Shown piece by piece: positions 43,417 to 52,344 of a stretch of 64,000 nt of DNA. The stretch is from assembly GCF_017254865.1 (NCBI RefSeq), contig NZ_JAFKCV010000010.1, positions 1 through 64,000 on the forward strand, written 5' to 3'. The stretch is from Bowmanella dokdonensis. Lineage in GTDB: Bacteria > Pseudomonadota > Gammaproteobacteria > Enterobacterales > Alteromonadaceae. The notes beneath the pieces were generated by a model, which saw nothing but the letters and a program-made list of their open reading frames with translations, searched no databases and had not been told where the DNA came from. A program made the position numbers and the translations under genes. Numbering within the stretch: position 1 is the first letter of the stretch; each line of letters starts with the position of its first letter.

Positions 43417-44004
43417 TTGTCTTCTGCATTTCAAAACAGGTTGGTTGGCACCATTATTATGGTGGCCCTGGCCGTTATCTTCCTCCCTGACATACTGGAC
43501 GGCGAAAAGATCTCCCATAAGGACACCTTTTTGCAGGTGCCATCCCGCCCCGCTCTGCGCGCAGTGCCAGAATCGGAGCCTTTCCCTCATCAGGAGGTGC
43601 AGGACCGGGTAGGGCGTAAGGTGGAGATAGTGGAAGAAGTCGCCCTTGACGATCCCCCCACTGAGTCGCCCTCGGTTGCTCAGGAGCTCGCCTCGGAGGA
43701 AAAATCTGCCTCGGCGGTGGGAGACTATCAGGTGGAGGATACCGCTGAACAGAAAGCCGTGACGGCCGGATGGGTCGTGCAGCTAGGCAGCTTTCGCCAC
43801 CAGAAGAATGTGCGTGAGTTGTTGGACAAACTGGAAGCGGCCGGTTATCGCGCCTTCAGCCGTAAGATTCAGACCAGTGCCGGTGAGCTGACCAAGGTAT
43901 TTGTCGGCCCGGATCTGCAAAAGGACAAGATGGAAAAGGCCTTGCCCCATCTCAAGGAACTGACCGCACTGCAGGGCAAGGTCACTGAGTTTAAGGTGGA
44001 GTGA
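43417..44004 (+). CDS. dedD: DedD-like SPOR-domain cell division protein
   Basis: The gene encodes 195 aa, starting at a TTG with an AAGGAG ribosome site, 3 nt after folC. One N-terminal membrane helix (about 8-28: RLVGTIIMVALAVIFLPDIL) is followed by a periplasmic Pro/Glu-rich linker and a C-terminal SPOR domain (about 118-195: GWVVQLGSFRHQKNVRELLDKL, GYRAFSRKI, KVFVGPDLQK). SPOR domains bind denuded glycan strands at the septum. Its role is assisting cell constriction. Confidence 0.92.
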   Translation: MSSAFQNRLVGTIIMVALAVIFLPDILDGEKISHKDTFLQVPSRPALRAVPESEPFPHQEVQDRVGRKVEIVEEVALDDPPTESPSVAQELASEEKSASAVGDYQVEDTAEQKAVTAGWVVQLGSFRHQKNVRELLDKLEAAGYRAFSRKIQTSAGELTKVFVGPDLQKDKMEKALPHLKELTALQGKVTEFKVE

Positions 44005-44143
44005 CCTTAAGGAACGGGTGACCAGCAATGGGTGAGAAGTGTTGGATAACCCGTGTCTTTGTCACAGGCAACGGGCAAATAAACAAGATTTCCCTTGTCA
44101 CTTTTGCTAGAATGCGCGCGGCAATTTTCCACCGACTCATGGC

Positions 44144-44632
44144 ATGAATTGGATCGACTACTGCATCATCGGCATTATCCTGCTGTCCACCCTGATCAGT
44201 CTGGTCAGGGGCTTCGTCAAAGAAGCCATCTCTCTAGCCGTGTGGTTCGCCGCTTTTTTTATCGCCAGTCAATTTTACGCCGACCTGGCCGTACATCTTA
44301 CAAATTTTTCCGACACCATGGTACGCAACGGCGTGGCCATCGCCATCCTCTTTGTAATCACTCTGATTTTGGGTGGTCTGATAAACTATTTGCTTGGTCA
44401 GATGGTCCAATACACCGGCTTGTCGGGTACCGACCGGGCATTGGGTGCAGTATTCGGGTTACTCAGAGGGGCATTGGTGGTCAGTGCGCTGCTTTTTTTT
44501 ATGGATGCCTTCACCGGCTTTCCCAGCGCTCACTGGTGGCAGAGTTCCAGGTTGATCCCTGAATTCAGTATTGTGATCGAATGGTTCTTCGAGTATTTGC
44601 AGAACCACTCCAGTTTCTTAAACCCTACTTAA
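44144..44632 (+). CDS. cvpA: CvpA family inner-membrane protein
   Basis: The gene encodes 162 aa with four membrane helices. The N-terminal [22 protein letters not shown] and [18 protein letters not shown] segments are typical of CvpA, a protein linked to colicin V export, envelope homeostasis and purF expression. A -10-like TAGAAT (44108-44113) lies upstream, but I found no PurR-type palindrome there. purF follows after 14 bp in one operon. Confidence 0.93.
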   Translation: MNWIDYCIIGIILLSTLISLVRGFVKEAISLAVWFAAFFIASQFYADLAVHLTNFSDTMVRNGVAIAILFVITLILGGLINYLLGQMVQYTGLSGTDRALGAVFGLLRGALVVSALLFFMDAFTGFPSAHWWQSSRLIPEFSIVIEWFFEYLQNHSSFLNPT

Positions 44633-44646
44633 AATAGGTAATTTGC

Positions 44647-46164
44647 ATGTGTGGTATCGTTGGTATCGTGGGTAAAGGCCCGGTCAATCAAGCGTTGTAC
44701 GACGGATTGACCGTTCTGCAGCATCGCGGGCAGGATGCTGCAGGGATCGTCACAGTCGATGACGGTATGTTTAATTTACGTAAGGCCAACGGACTGGTGC
44801 GGGATGTGTTTCATAGCCGCCATATGCAAAGACTGACAGGTAATTTTGGTATAGGCCATGCCCGTTACCCCACGGCTGGTACTTCCAGTTCGGCGGAAGC
44901 CCAACCCTTCTACGTCAACTCCCCTTATGGTATTGCTTTTGCCCATAACGGCAACCTGACCAATGCCCATGAGCTGGCCGAAGAGGTTTTTCGTATTGCC
45001 CGTCGCCATATCAACACCAATTCCGATTCGGAATTGCTGCTGAACATCTTTGCCCATGAATTGCAGAATTGTTCGGGGTTGACCCTGGAACCCCAGGACG
45101 TATTCAATGCCGTAACCCGCGTGCATCGCAAAATCAAGGGGGCCTACGCGGTTGTAGCCGCAGTGATTGGCAATGGTATGGTGGCGTTTCGTGATCCCCA
45201 TGGGATCCGGCCGCTGGCCCTGGGCAAGCGGGAGACCGAATTCGGTGACGAATACATGGTGGCGTCTGAGAGCGTAGCCCTGGATGTGGTGGGCTTTACC
45301 TTTATCCGGGATGTGGCGCCAGGGGAGGCTATCTATATCACCGAGGACGGCCAGCTCTTTACCCAGCAGTGTGCCGATCACCCAACGCATACACCCTGTA
45401 TCTTCGAGTTCGTGTATTTTTCCCGCCCGGACTCTTTTATTGACGGCATCTCTGTGTATGCCTCAAGAGTCAATATGGGACGTAAGCTGGGTCAGAAGAT
45501 TGCCAGGGATTGGAGTGACCTGGATATTGATGTGGTCATCCCCATCCCTGAAACGTCCTGTGATATCGCTTTGCAGATAGCCCAGGAATTGAACCTGCCT
45601 TACCGCCAGGGTTTTGTGAAGAACCGTTATATCGGCCGCACCTTTATCATGCCGGGCCAGACCCAGCGGCGTAAGTCGGTGCGCCGCAAACTCAACGCTA
45701 TTTCTTCTGAGTTTGCCGGTAAGAATGTATTGCTGGTGGATGACAGCATTGTACGGGGCACTACCTCCGAACAAATAATTACCATGGCCCGGGAGTCTGG
45801 TGCCAAAAAGGTCTACTTTGCCTCTGCTGCTCCGGAAATTCGCTTCCCTAATGTGTACGGCATCGATATGCCTTCGGCCAACGAATTGATTGCCCATGGC
45901 CGGGAAATCGAGGAGATCTGCCAGTTAATCAAGGCCGACGGCCTGATTTTTCAGGATATCAGTGATCTGGTGGAAGCGGTCAATGAGGAAAACCCCGACA
46001 TTCTGCGTTTCGAGACATCGGTATTCGACGGCAACTATATTACCGGCGATGTGGACCAGGATTACCTGAACCGGCTGGACTTGTTGCGTAACGATACGGC
46101 CCGTCATCAGCGTCCGCAGATGGAGTTGTGCAATCTGGAAATGCATAACCTGGATGTGGAATAG
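44647..46164 (+). CDS. purF: amidophosphoribosyltransferase
   Basis: The gene encodes 505 aa. PurF catalyses the first committed step of purine synthesis, forming phosphoribosylamine from PRPP and glutamine. After Met removal Cys2 is the N-terminal nucleophile (MCGIVGIVG) of the class-II glutamine amidotransferase domain, with [11 protein letters not shown] and [10 protein letters not shown]. The C-terminal phosphoribosyltransferase domain holds the PRPP loop [17 protein letters not shown] (about 363-379). Length matches E. coli PurF (505). Confidence 0.97.
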   Translation: MCGIVGIVGKGPVNQALYDGLTVLQHRGQDAAGIVTVDDGMFNLRKANGLVRDVFHSRHMQRLTGNFGIGHARYPTAGTSSSAEAQPFYVNSPYGIAFAHNGNLTNAHELAEEVFRIARRHINTNSDSELLLNIFAHELQNCSGLTLEPQDVFNAVTRVHRKIKGAYAVVAAVIGNGMVAFRDPHGIRPLALGKRETEFGDEYMVASESVALDVVGFTFIRDVAPGEAIYITEDGQLFTQQCADHPTHTPCIFEFVYFSRPDSFIDGISVYASRVNMGRKLGQKIARDWSDLDIDVVIPIPETSCDIALQIAQELNLPYRQGFVKNRYIGRTFIMPGQTQRRKSVRRKLNAISSEFAGKNVLLVDDSIVRGTTSEQIITMARESGAKKVYFASAAPEIRFPNVYGIDMPSANELIAHGREIEEICQLIKADGLIFQDISDLVEAVNEENPDILRFETSVFDGNYITGDVDQDYLNRLDLLRNDTARHQRPQMELCNLEMHNLDVE

Positions 46165-46181
46165 GGGTTCCCCCTAGAAGG

Positions 46182-46206
46182 AAAAACCGCGTCTGACGCG
46201 GTTTTT
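46182..46206. terminator. terminator after purF (bidirectional)
   Basis: AAAAACCGCGT (46182-46192), loop CTG, ACGCGGTTTTT (46196-46206). This is a perfect 11-bp stem with A- and T-tracts on both sides, serving purF and the convergent Yip1-family gene. Confidence 0.9.
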
Positions 46207-46247
46207 CTGCTTTTAGGCCAGCCGGGTTTTATTGCCCCCCTTGAGCT

Positions 46248-46847
46248 TCATCCCACATAAACCGGGCCCAGGCCCATACTCCACAGGATGACGGAGGCAG
46301 CCATGATAATCACCAGCAACACCAGACCACAGGTGACCACCGAGCTGGAGTAGATAAAGCCTTTCTCCTCAGGGATCTGCATGATGATGGGCAGACCCGA
46401 GTAAAGCAGGTAGACAGAGTAGGTCAGACCGGCCAGTCCCACCAGCATCACGAACCAGAGTACGGGGAACAGGGCAGCGAAGCCGACCATAAAAATGGGC
46501 GTGGCCGTATAGGCGGCAAGCTCCAGTGACTGGGTAAAAGTCGGATTGGCGTCGAAAGTCTTGCCCATCCACTGAATCAGGTAAGCCAGACCTATGACGC
46601 CCGCGATAAGAGCCAGATACATGGCGATGCTCATCATCATGGCGCTTTGCGGGGTCAGTTTGATCAGGTCCCCCACGCCGATACTCCAGCCCAGATGGGC
46701 CGCAGAATAGTAGCCTGTGACAGCCGGGATCAGGGCCACGATCAGTATATGGGTCAGGCTGTAGGTCAGGCTCTCATGGCGTTTTTCAATGGTTTGCCAT
46801 TCTTCTTTGGGATGGGCGTAGAGACCCCATAAGTGGTTCAGGATCAT
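46248..46847 (-). CDS. Yip1-family membrane protein
   Basis: The gene encodes 199 aa with five membrane helices. NHLWGLYAHPKEEWQTI at the N-terminus and the FTQSLELAAYTATPIFMVG segment are characteristic of bacterial Yip1/DUF1282 proteins, whose function is unknown. It is monocistronic; the 228-bp region upstream, shared with the divergent miaE, carries two palindromes. Confidence 0.85.
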   Translation of the reverse strand: MILNHLWGLYAHPKEEWQTIEKRHESLTYSLTHILIVALIPAVTGYYSAAHLGWSIGVGDLIKLTPQSAMMMSIAMYLALIAGVIGLAYLIQWMGKTFDANPTFTQSLELAAYTATPIFMVGFAALFPVLWFVMLVGLAGLTYSVYLLYSGLPIIMQIPEEKGFIYSSSVVTCGLVLLVIIMAASVILWSMGLGPVYVG

Positions 46848-46956
46848 AAGTTACCTCACTTAGCGCTGATGGCGTTGTGTTTGTCCGTCGAGATGCCGGA
46901 GCGGCATAGATCGGCAAAGTTGTTATAAGTTAACATTAATTTAACATCAGTTTCTT

Positions 46957-46992
46957 TGACCTTGGTCATTACGTCAACAGTTTATTTGACGT
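46957..46992. promoter_or_regulatory. paired palindromes in the Yip1/miaE intergenic region
   Basis: TGACC-TT-GGTCA (46957-46968) is a perfect 12-nt palindrome. Three bases later ACGTCAA (46971-46977) pairs with TTGACGT (46986-46992) across an 8-nt spacer. A direct repeat TTAACAT (around 46930 and 46941) precedes them. The set looks like one or two operators serving the divergent Yip1-family and miaE genes. I cannot assign the regulator. Confidence 0.45.
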
Positions 46993-47075
46993 TCACCGGC
47001 TCGCCCCGGCATTCGGCTGCGAAAGTTTACGTTTGTGGGTAGAATACGCCTCTTTGCCTGCCTGGCGGAGTCACC

Positions 47076-47831
47076 ATGTACCCGGAATTACTGAAACCTA
47101 TTCAAGGCTTTTTAGGCTGCCCGACGCCCAAAGCCTGGATAGAACAGGCCAGAAAACAGCAGAACCTGGCTGTCCTTTTGATCGACCATGCCAACTGCGA
47201 GCTGAAAGCGGCGCAGACGGCCATGTGGTTGATTCGACGCTATGCCGTGGACAAGGACAGCGGCGAGACGTTGCTGGCCTGGCTCAGACCCTATGAGGAT
47301 TATGTCTATCGAGGTCAGGGCTCAGGGGACTTCAGCGCCGGCAGCAGCGGCCTGTCAAAGAAGCTGATCAGTCAGTCGGATTTTGAGTTTGGTGAGGAGC
47401 TCATCGACAAGATGGTGTTGTTGATTAAGGAAGAGCTGCACCATTTCCAGCAGGTATTGGAAATTATGACGGACAGGGGAATTCGGTACGAAAATCTCAG
47501 TGCTGCACGTTATGCCAGGGGACTGATGCAGCAGGTCAGGAGCCACGAACCCGCTCATCTGGTGGATAAACTTATCTGTGGCGCTTATATCGAAGCCCGA
47601 TCCTGCGAACGTTTTGCTGCCCTGGCGCCTCATGTGGACAAGGTATTGGGGGATTTTTATGCCTCATTGCTGCGCAGTGAAGCGCGCCATTTTGAAGACT
47701 ACCTGAGCCTGGCCCGAAAAATTGCCGGGCAGGATATTGGCCACAGAATACAGGCAATAGGCCAGGCCGAGGCCTCATTAGTCCAGTCACCCGATACAGA
47801 GTTCCGCTTTCACAGTGGCCCGCCTGCATAA
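47076..47831 (+). CDS. miaE: tRNA 2-methylthio-N6-isopentenyladenosine-37 hydroxylase
   Basis: The gene encodes 251 aa. MiaE is a diiron monooxygenase that hydroxylates ms2i6A37 to ms2io6A37 in tRNAs reading UNN codons. The ferritin-like four-helix core carries the ligand glutamates and histidines in AVLLIDHANCELKAAQTA, KEELHHFQQVLEIM, CGAYIEARSCERF and SEARHFEDY. The C-terminal ~25 residues are variable. The gene is divergent from the Yip1-family gene; a -10-like TAGAAT lies at 47040-47045. Confidence 0.93.
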   Translation: MYPELLKPIQGFLGCPTPKAWIEQARKQQNLAVLLIDHANCELKAAQTAMWLIRRYAVDKDSGETLLAWLRPYEDYVYRGQGSGDFSAGSSGLSKKLISQSDFEFGEELIDKMVLLIKEELHHFQQVLEIMTDRGIRYENLSAARYARGLMQQVRSHEPAHLVDKLICGAYIEARSCERFAALAPHVDKVLGDFYASLLRSEARHFEDYLSLARKIAGQDIGHRIQAIGQAEASLVQSPDTEFRFHSGPPA

Positions 47832-47850
47832 CGGCGGTTTGCCTTCTGGC

Positions 47851-47868
47851 CTGTCATATTAATTTCTT
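47851..47868 (+). promoter_or_regulatory. possible PHO box (one perfect half-site)
   Basis: CTGTCAT (47851-47857) is a perfect PhoB half-site, followed by ATTA and a weak second half ATTTCTT (4/7). It lies 135 bp before the PhoX-like gene. The gene content favours phosphate control, but the second repeat is poor. Confidence 0.35.
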
Positions 47869-48003
47869 CTTTTTGTCTCAATAACTTAATCAGACTGAAA
47901 CCTGCAACTTACAACATGGGTTGTTCCCTTCCAGGGAGTCCTTTTTTGACGTCCAGCCGAGCAGTAGACGTAGTGCATAACTAAAGAATAATGGAACAGA
48001 CCC

Positions 48004-49854
48004 ATGTTAAAACACAAACGCAAATTTTCTCTTTTGGCCGCCTCTGTGGTGCTGGCCCTCACCGCCTGTGACGGAGATGACGGGGCAGCCGGTCCAGCCG
48101 GCCCGGCTGGGCCCGCAGGACCGGCTGGCGCACCCGGCCCACAGGGGCCAGCCGGTGATGACGGTGAAGGTGCCGTTGCCAGTGGTAAGCTGACCCGCCT
48201 GGCCACTGTCCCTGCCGGTGCCGAGGTCACAGGCGCTTTCCTGTCCGATGATGGCGATCTTTTTTTCAACGTCCAGCACCCTGACGACAGCAATGCCGAA
48301 GTGGATGCGGTCAATGGCCGTCCAATCAACCGCGGTACCGTAGGCGTTCTGGCGGGGGTTAACTTCAATAATCTGCCTAAAAATATTGTCAGCTCTCCGG
48401 TGCCGGTAACAGATTTCGAAAGACAGACAGTCATGTCGGCGGTGGGACAGTATCAGATCCTGGGCCAGACCGGCGATACCTTTGCTGATTTAGGGGCCAA
48501 CGGCCTGCCGGGCGGATTGGGCGTGCACTACAGTATCCTCAGCGGCGAGAAGATCATCGAGAATGAAAACCCGGACTTTAACGGCTTTATCGCCACCGCA
48601 GAGAACGAAGGTTATCTCTTCACCAACTGGGAATCCTATCCTGGCGGCGTAAGTCGTATGAAGATAGTAAAATACGCCACCGGCGACTGGTCTGTAACCG
48701 ACGCCATGATGGTGGACTTCGATGATGTCGGGGGAACGGCTGCCAACTGTTTCGGATCTGTCTCACCCTGGGGCACCCCGCTGACTTCCGAAGAGTGGAT
48801 CGTCAACTCTTCGGTTAACAGTACTACCAGCCCGAGCTGGAATGATCCGGCCGATACCAATACGGATGGCATCGAGGCCCTGACCGCCCCAGACTTTCCC
48901 AACCCCTATCGTTACGGGTACATTGCCGAAATCAAGGAGCCGACCGGCGCTGCGCCAGTAGTCGTCAAGCATTACACCATCGGCCGCTACGAGCATGAAA
49001 ATTCTGTGGTCATGCCGGATCGCAAGACGGTCTATTCCTCACAGGATGACACCGGCGGTGTGTTGTTCAAGTTTATTGCCGATACGGCAGAGGATCTGAG
49101 TGCCGGCACCCTGTATGGCGCCAAACTGACCCAGGATGCCGGTCTGTCCGACCCTGCAGTGACGGGATTTGACGTGGAGTGGGTGGAACTGGCGCATGGG
49201 GACAATGCCACAATAGAAGCCTGGATTGCCGAGTATGATGGTATCGGCAGCGATGATTACGTCGAGGGTCAAACCAGCTATATGTCTATGGCCGACGTGC
49301 AGGCCTGGGCCGATGGCGATGCAACTTATCCCACTGTTGCCGAAGGCGGCAGCCCGGTAACGGCCGGCCAGCCGATGGATAACCGTGCGGTGTTCCTTGA
49401 ATCCCGCCAGGCCGCCCGCCTTAAAGGTGCCACTGCCGAGTGGGTGAAGCTCGAAGGCATCAGCATCAATCATGATCGGGTACTTGAAGCGGTGACTGGT
49501 GAGGATGTAATCGAAGACGAGGTAGTGGACAAGGCTTATATGTATATCGGTATCGCCGATATGGACGGCACCATGGTGGACAACGAAGGTGATATGCAGC
49601 TATCCGCCAGGGTTAAGGACTGTGGTGGACTATTGCGTGCCCATATCGACAATAACTACAGCCTGACCCGCATCGAGCCGGTTGTGATGGGCTCGACCTA
49701 CCGCTCCAGCCTTACCGGTGCGGCCCGTTGTGACGTGGATCAGTTGTCCCAGCCTGACAACACCCTTGTGATGCGCGATGGTCGCGTGATTATCGGTGAA
49801 GACGGCTTCCAGGAAAACAACACCCTGTGGCTGTACGACCCCAAAGGTCAGTAA
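48004..49854 (+). CDS. PhoX/DUF839-like lipoprotein with collagen-like tether
   Basis: The gene encodes 616 aa. The lipobox LTAC gives a lipidated Cys22. Eleven Gly-x-y triplets (residues 24-56, mostly GPA) form a collagen-like stalk. The remainder is a PhoX/DUF839 propeller: NCFGSVSPWGTPLTSEEW (248-265) corresponds to the PhoX signature that normally ends LTCEE, and GRYEHENSVVMPDRKTVYSSQDD (328-349) to the G-R-F-x-H-E region and metal-site blade. The Cys before the EE pair is Ser262 here, while the first Cys (249) remains. PhoX enzymes are Fe/Ca alkaline phosphatases, so activity here is plausible but altered. No Tat signal is seen, unlike classical PhoX. A GC-rich hairpin separates it from the diheme lipoprotein. 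Confidence 0.78.
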   Translation: MLKHKRKFSLLAASVVLALTACDGDDGAAGPAGPAGPAGPAGAPGPQGPAGDDGEGAVASGKLTRLATVPAGAEVTGAFLSDDGDLFFNVQHPDDSNAEVDAVNGRPINRGTVGVLAGVNFNNLPKNIVSSPVPVTDFERQTVMSAVGQYQILGQTGDTFADLGANGLPGGLGVHYSILSGEKIIENENPDFNGFIATAENEGYLFTNWESYPGGVSRMKIVKYATGDWSVTDAMMVDFDDVGGTAANCFGSVSPWGTPLTSEEWIVNSSVNSTTSPSWNDPADTNTDGIEALTAPDFPNPYRYGYIAEIKEPTGAAPVVVKHYTIGRYEHENSVVMPDRKTVYSSQDDTGGVLFKFIADTAEDLSAGTLYGAKLTQDAGLSDPAVTGFDVEWVELAHGDNATIEAWIAEYDGIGSDDYVEGQTSYMSMADVQAWADGDATYPTVAEGGSPVTAGQPMDNRAVFLESRQAARLKGATAEWVKLEGISINHDRVLEAVTGEDVIEDEVVDKAYMYIGIADMDGTMVDNEGDMQLSARVKDCGGLLRAHIDNNYSLTRIEPVVMGSTYRSSLTGAARCDVDQLSQPDNTLVMRDGRVIIGEDGFQENNTLWLYDPKGQ

Positions 49855-49864
49855 TCTGACCCCT

Positions 49865-49888
49865 GGGGCGGGGCTCAGGCCCCGCCCC
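49865..49888 (+). terminator. GC-rich hairpin after the PhoX-like gene
   Basis: GGGGCGGGGC (49865-49874), loop TCAG, GCCCCGCCCC (49879-49888), then TTGTCTACTTTTG. This is a perfect 10-bp stem with a partly T-rich tail, likely terminating or attenuating transcription before the diheme lipoprotein gene at 49916. Confidence 0.65.
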
Positions 49889-49915
49889 TTGTCTACTTTT
49901 GTATCTGGCTATCCT

Positions 49916-51634
49916 ATGAAAACACTTACATTCTATCTGGGGTTCGTAGGGCTGGCATTCCTGGCTGGCTGTACCGAACCCTCCAGCCAAAGAGCCCTTG
50001 TGGCTGAGGCATCAATACAACAAGACACTCACTTCCCTTATCAGCCTGGCGATGATATTCCGGCAACGGCTTATCTTGCCCACGACGAGGTCTATAACCC
50101 TGAGTCCGTTATTCCGCCCCAGTGTTACACGAAAACGGAGGGTAAGCACAATCCGTGCTATGCCTGTCATCAGACTTATCAGAAGGACAAGGACCGGCCC
50201 AATATGATGAATGATGGGGCGCTGCAGGGGGAATACCAGTTTTCCGATTTGGGCATGAAAAACCACTGGAAGAATCTGTTTGTGGACAGGCGGGAGCTCA
50301 TCGCAACCATCGGCGACGAACAGATCCGAAGCTGGATCCAACAGGATAACTACGGCCCATTTATTCAAAAGCTCAAAGCCGATCCTCACTGGCAGGGCGA
50401 AATAGCCGAAATCCGGGATCTGGCATATCCCGAGCGTGCCTTCGATACCCTAGGATTTGCCCGTGATAACAGTCATTGGGTTGCGTTTAATTATAAACCT
50501 TTCCCCAGCACCTTCTGGCCGACCAACGGCTCAACAGGGGATGTGATGGTGCGCCTGCCAGCGGCGTTTCGGGAGCAGGGGGGGCAGTACAGCCGCGATC
50601 TCTATATTGCCAACCTAAGTCTGATGGAGATGGCCATTAAGGATCTGAGTCACATCAGTGTGCCTGCTATATCCGAGCGGAAGCTTGGGCAGGATCTCAA
50701 CGGTAACGGCGAACTGGAAGCACAGATAGACCAGATGAACAGAAGGACCCGATATCTGGGGGATGCCAGCGAGGTGGAACTGACTTATCAGCTCTACCCA
50801 CAGGGCACCGAATTTTTGCACACGGTTCGCTACATAGGGGTTGATGCACAGGGCAATATCTACAACGCCCCGCGCATGAAGGAAGTGCGTTACATGCGTA
50901 AACACAACTTCAAGTCCAAGGAGCGGCTGGCTTCTTTTTATTACTCGGAAGCCAAGGAAAAAAACGCCGAGAAATATCCTCGTACCAGACCATTGGGCGA
51001 TAAGGGGATTAATAATATGTTCGGCTGGACCATCAATGGCTATATCGAAGACGAGCAGGGCAATCTGCGCCATCAGGCCCTGCAGGAAATGGCCTTTTGC
51101 AACGGCTGCCATAAGACAGTGGGCTCTACCTTCGATCAGACGTTTTCCTTTCCCCGGAAGGTGGAAGGGAAGGATGGCTGGGGCTATCTGAACCTGCGCG
51201 CCATGCAGGACGTGCCGAATCTGGGCGACGCCCAGGGCGAGTTCCTGACTTATCTGCAGCGGGTCGGGGGTGGCGATGAGTTCCGTCAGAACCAGGAAAT
51301 GCTGGCGCGTTGGTTTAATCCGGACGGCTCGGTAAAGCAGGAGAAAATCCGCTCCCTGGAGAATATCTATCAGTTGATTACACCGTCTCCTGAGCGCGCC
51401 ATGCAACTGAATAAGGCCTATCTGACCATAGTGAAAGAACAGAGCTACCTGTTTGGCCGCGATGCCACCCTCAACCGGGCAAGCAATGTACTGGAACATG
51501 TGGACGAGTCCCAGGCGCCGTTAAAGGCGCAGCATCGTTTCCCGTGGGATATGCGGCTGGACTGGCACGCCAAACCGGGGATTGCGCCCACAAGACCGGA
51601 ACCGGGGGCAGCGGCTGCCGGGACGGGCCAGTAA
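49916..51634 (+). CDS. diheme c-type lipoprotein, unknown function
   Basis: The gene encodes 572 aa from the ATG at 49916; earlier in-frame starts lie within the PhoX-like gene. Lipobox LAGC gives lipidated Cys19. Two heme c motifs are present, C81-YA-C84-H85 and C395-NG-C398-H399, far apart, so two heme modules are built into a mostly non-cytochrome sequence. Conserved-looking stretches include NPESVIPPQCYTKTEGKHNP just before heme 1 and a LNGNGELE segment (261-268) resembling a calcium loop. It may be a periplasm-facing redox enzyme or electron carrier, but no family is named. Its stop overlaps the start of the membrane-protein gene. Confidence 0.82.
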   Translation: MKTLTFYLGFVGLAFLAGCTEPSSQRALVAEASIQQDTHFPYQPGDDIPATAYLAHDEVYNPESVIPPQCYTKTEGKHNPCYACHQTYQKDKDRPNMMNDGALQGEYQFSDLGMKNHWKNLFVDRRELIATIGDEQIRSWIQQDNYGPFIQKLKADPHWQGEIAEIRDLAYPERAFDTLGFARDNSHWVAFNYKPFPSTFWPTNGSTGDVMVRLPAAFREQGGQYSRDLYIANLSLMEMAIKDLSHISVPAISERKLGQDLNGNGELEAQIDQMNRRTRYLGDASEVELTYQLYPQGTEFLHTVRYIGVDAQGNIYNAPRMKEVRYMRKHNFKSKERLASFYYSEAKEKNAEKYPRTRPLGDKGINNMFGWTINGYIEDEQGNLRHQALQEMAFCNGCHKTVGSTFDQTFSFPRKVEGKDGWGYLNLRAMQDVPNLGDAQGEFLTYLQRVGGGDEFRQNQEMLARWFNPDGSVKQEKIRSLENIYQLITPSPERAMQLNKAYLTIVKEQSYLFGRDATLNRASNVLEHVDESQAPLKAQHRFPWDMRLDWHAKPGIAPTRPEPGAAAAGTGQ

Positions 51635-52344
51635 TGGAACTGCCGCTGCTGGACTTTGTTCTGGCCAGTGTGCTGATGGGGCTGGGCATAGGGGCAGATG
51701 TGGCCCTGGCCACACTGCTGCGTGCCAGGCACCTCAATACCTGGCGGGCCGCAGCCATCTGGATACTGGGCGTGTCCCTGACCCATACCCTGTTTCCCAT
51801 GAGCGGGTATCTGCTGGCTTACCTGAGTATCCAGTGGCTGCCGGGGATTACGCCCCTGGTGGGGATTCTGGCCTTTGTCTGCGTCGTCTGGTATTTGAAG
51901 GTGGAGCTCTGGAATGCCCCACAAGATGAGGCACAGGAGCGGCAACTGGTCCTGAGCCTGGGACTGATCCTGGCCGTCAGTTGGGATGCCCTGTGGTCAG
52001 GGCCAGCCAAGTCGGCCCAGGTGATCGACTGGCCTGAACTGCTGGTATGGTTGTCTTTTGTGCTGGTGGGTATGGTGGTGGCTGGCATGGCGCTAATGAG
52101 TCTCAGACTGGGGCGCTTGTTCCGCCTGACTGAACACCCAGACAGCGCTGCCTGGGTACCGATCGGGCAATGGTTACAGTACAGCGTTATCGCCTATTTC
52201 GGGTTGCTGGCGCTGCTGAGGTACACCCTGTCGTTGCCTCTGCTGTGGTGGCAAATTCTGATCCTGGCAAGCGGGCTGATGGGGGCCTGGCAACTAGTGC
52301 AGGCAGTAACTGGCAGACTTACCCAGTCAGTGCCCCGCTTTTAA
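51634..52344 (+). CDS. polytopic membrane protein, MntP/cation-exporter-like
   Basis: The gene encodes 236 aa with about seven membrane helices. Two internal segments carry Asp in a helix, GLGIGADVALATLL (Asp22) and GLILAVSWDALWSG (Asp118). The spacing and pattern recall the SMDAF/SLDAM motifs of the MntP manganese exporter and related LysE-fold proteins. The resemblance is by pattern only, so Mn export is a hypothesis. The ATG shares one base with the stop of the diheme gene (TAATG), so the two are translationally coupled and probably work together. Its 3' end overlaps the convergent lpxH by 26 nt. Confidence 0.75.
   Translation: MELPLLDFVLASVLMGLGIGADVALATLLRARHLNTWRAAAIWILGVSLTHTLFPMSGYLLAYLSIQWLPGITPLVGILAFVCVVWYLKVELWNAPQDEAQERQLVLSLGLILAVSWDALWSGPAKSAQVIDWPELLVWLSFVLVGMVVAGMALMSLRLGRLFRLTEHPDSAAWVPIGQWLQYSVIAYFGLLALLRYTLSLPLLWWQILILASGLMGAWQLVQAVTGRLTQSVPRF

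Noticed and set aside
44041-44143. PurR operator upstream of cvpA-purF
   Set aside because: No ACGCAAACG-type palindrome was found; only a -10-like TAGAAT.
48067-48171. GPA repeat as a CRISPR or tandem DNA repeat
   Set aside because: It is in frame within an intact coding sequence and encodes a collagen-like stalk; units lack spacers.
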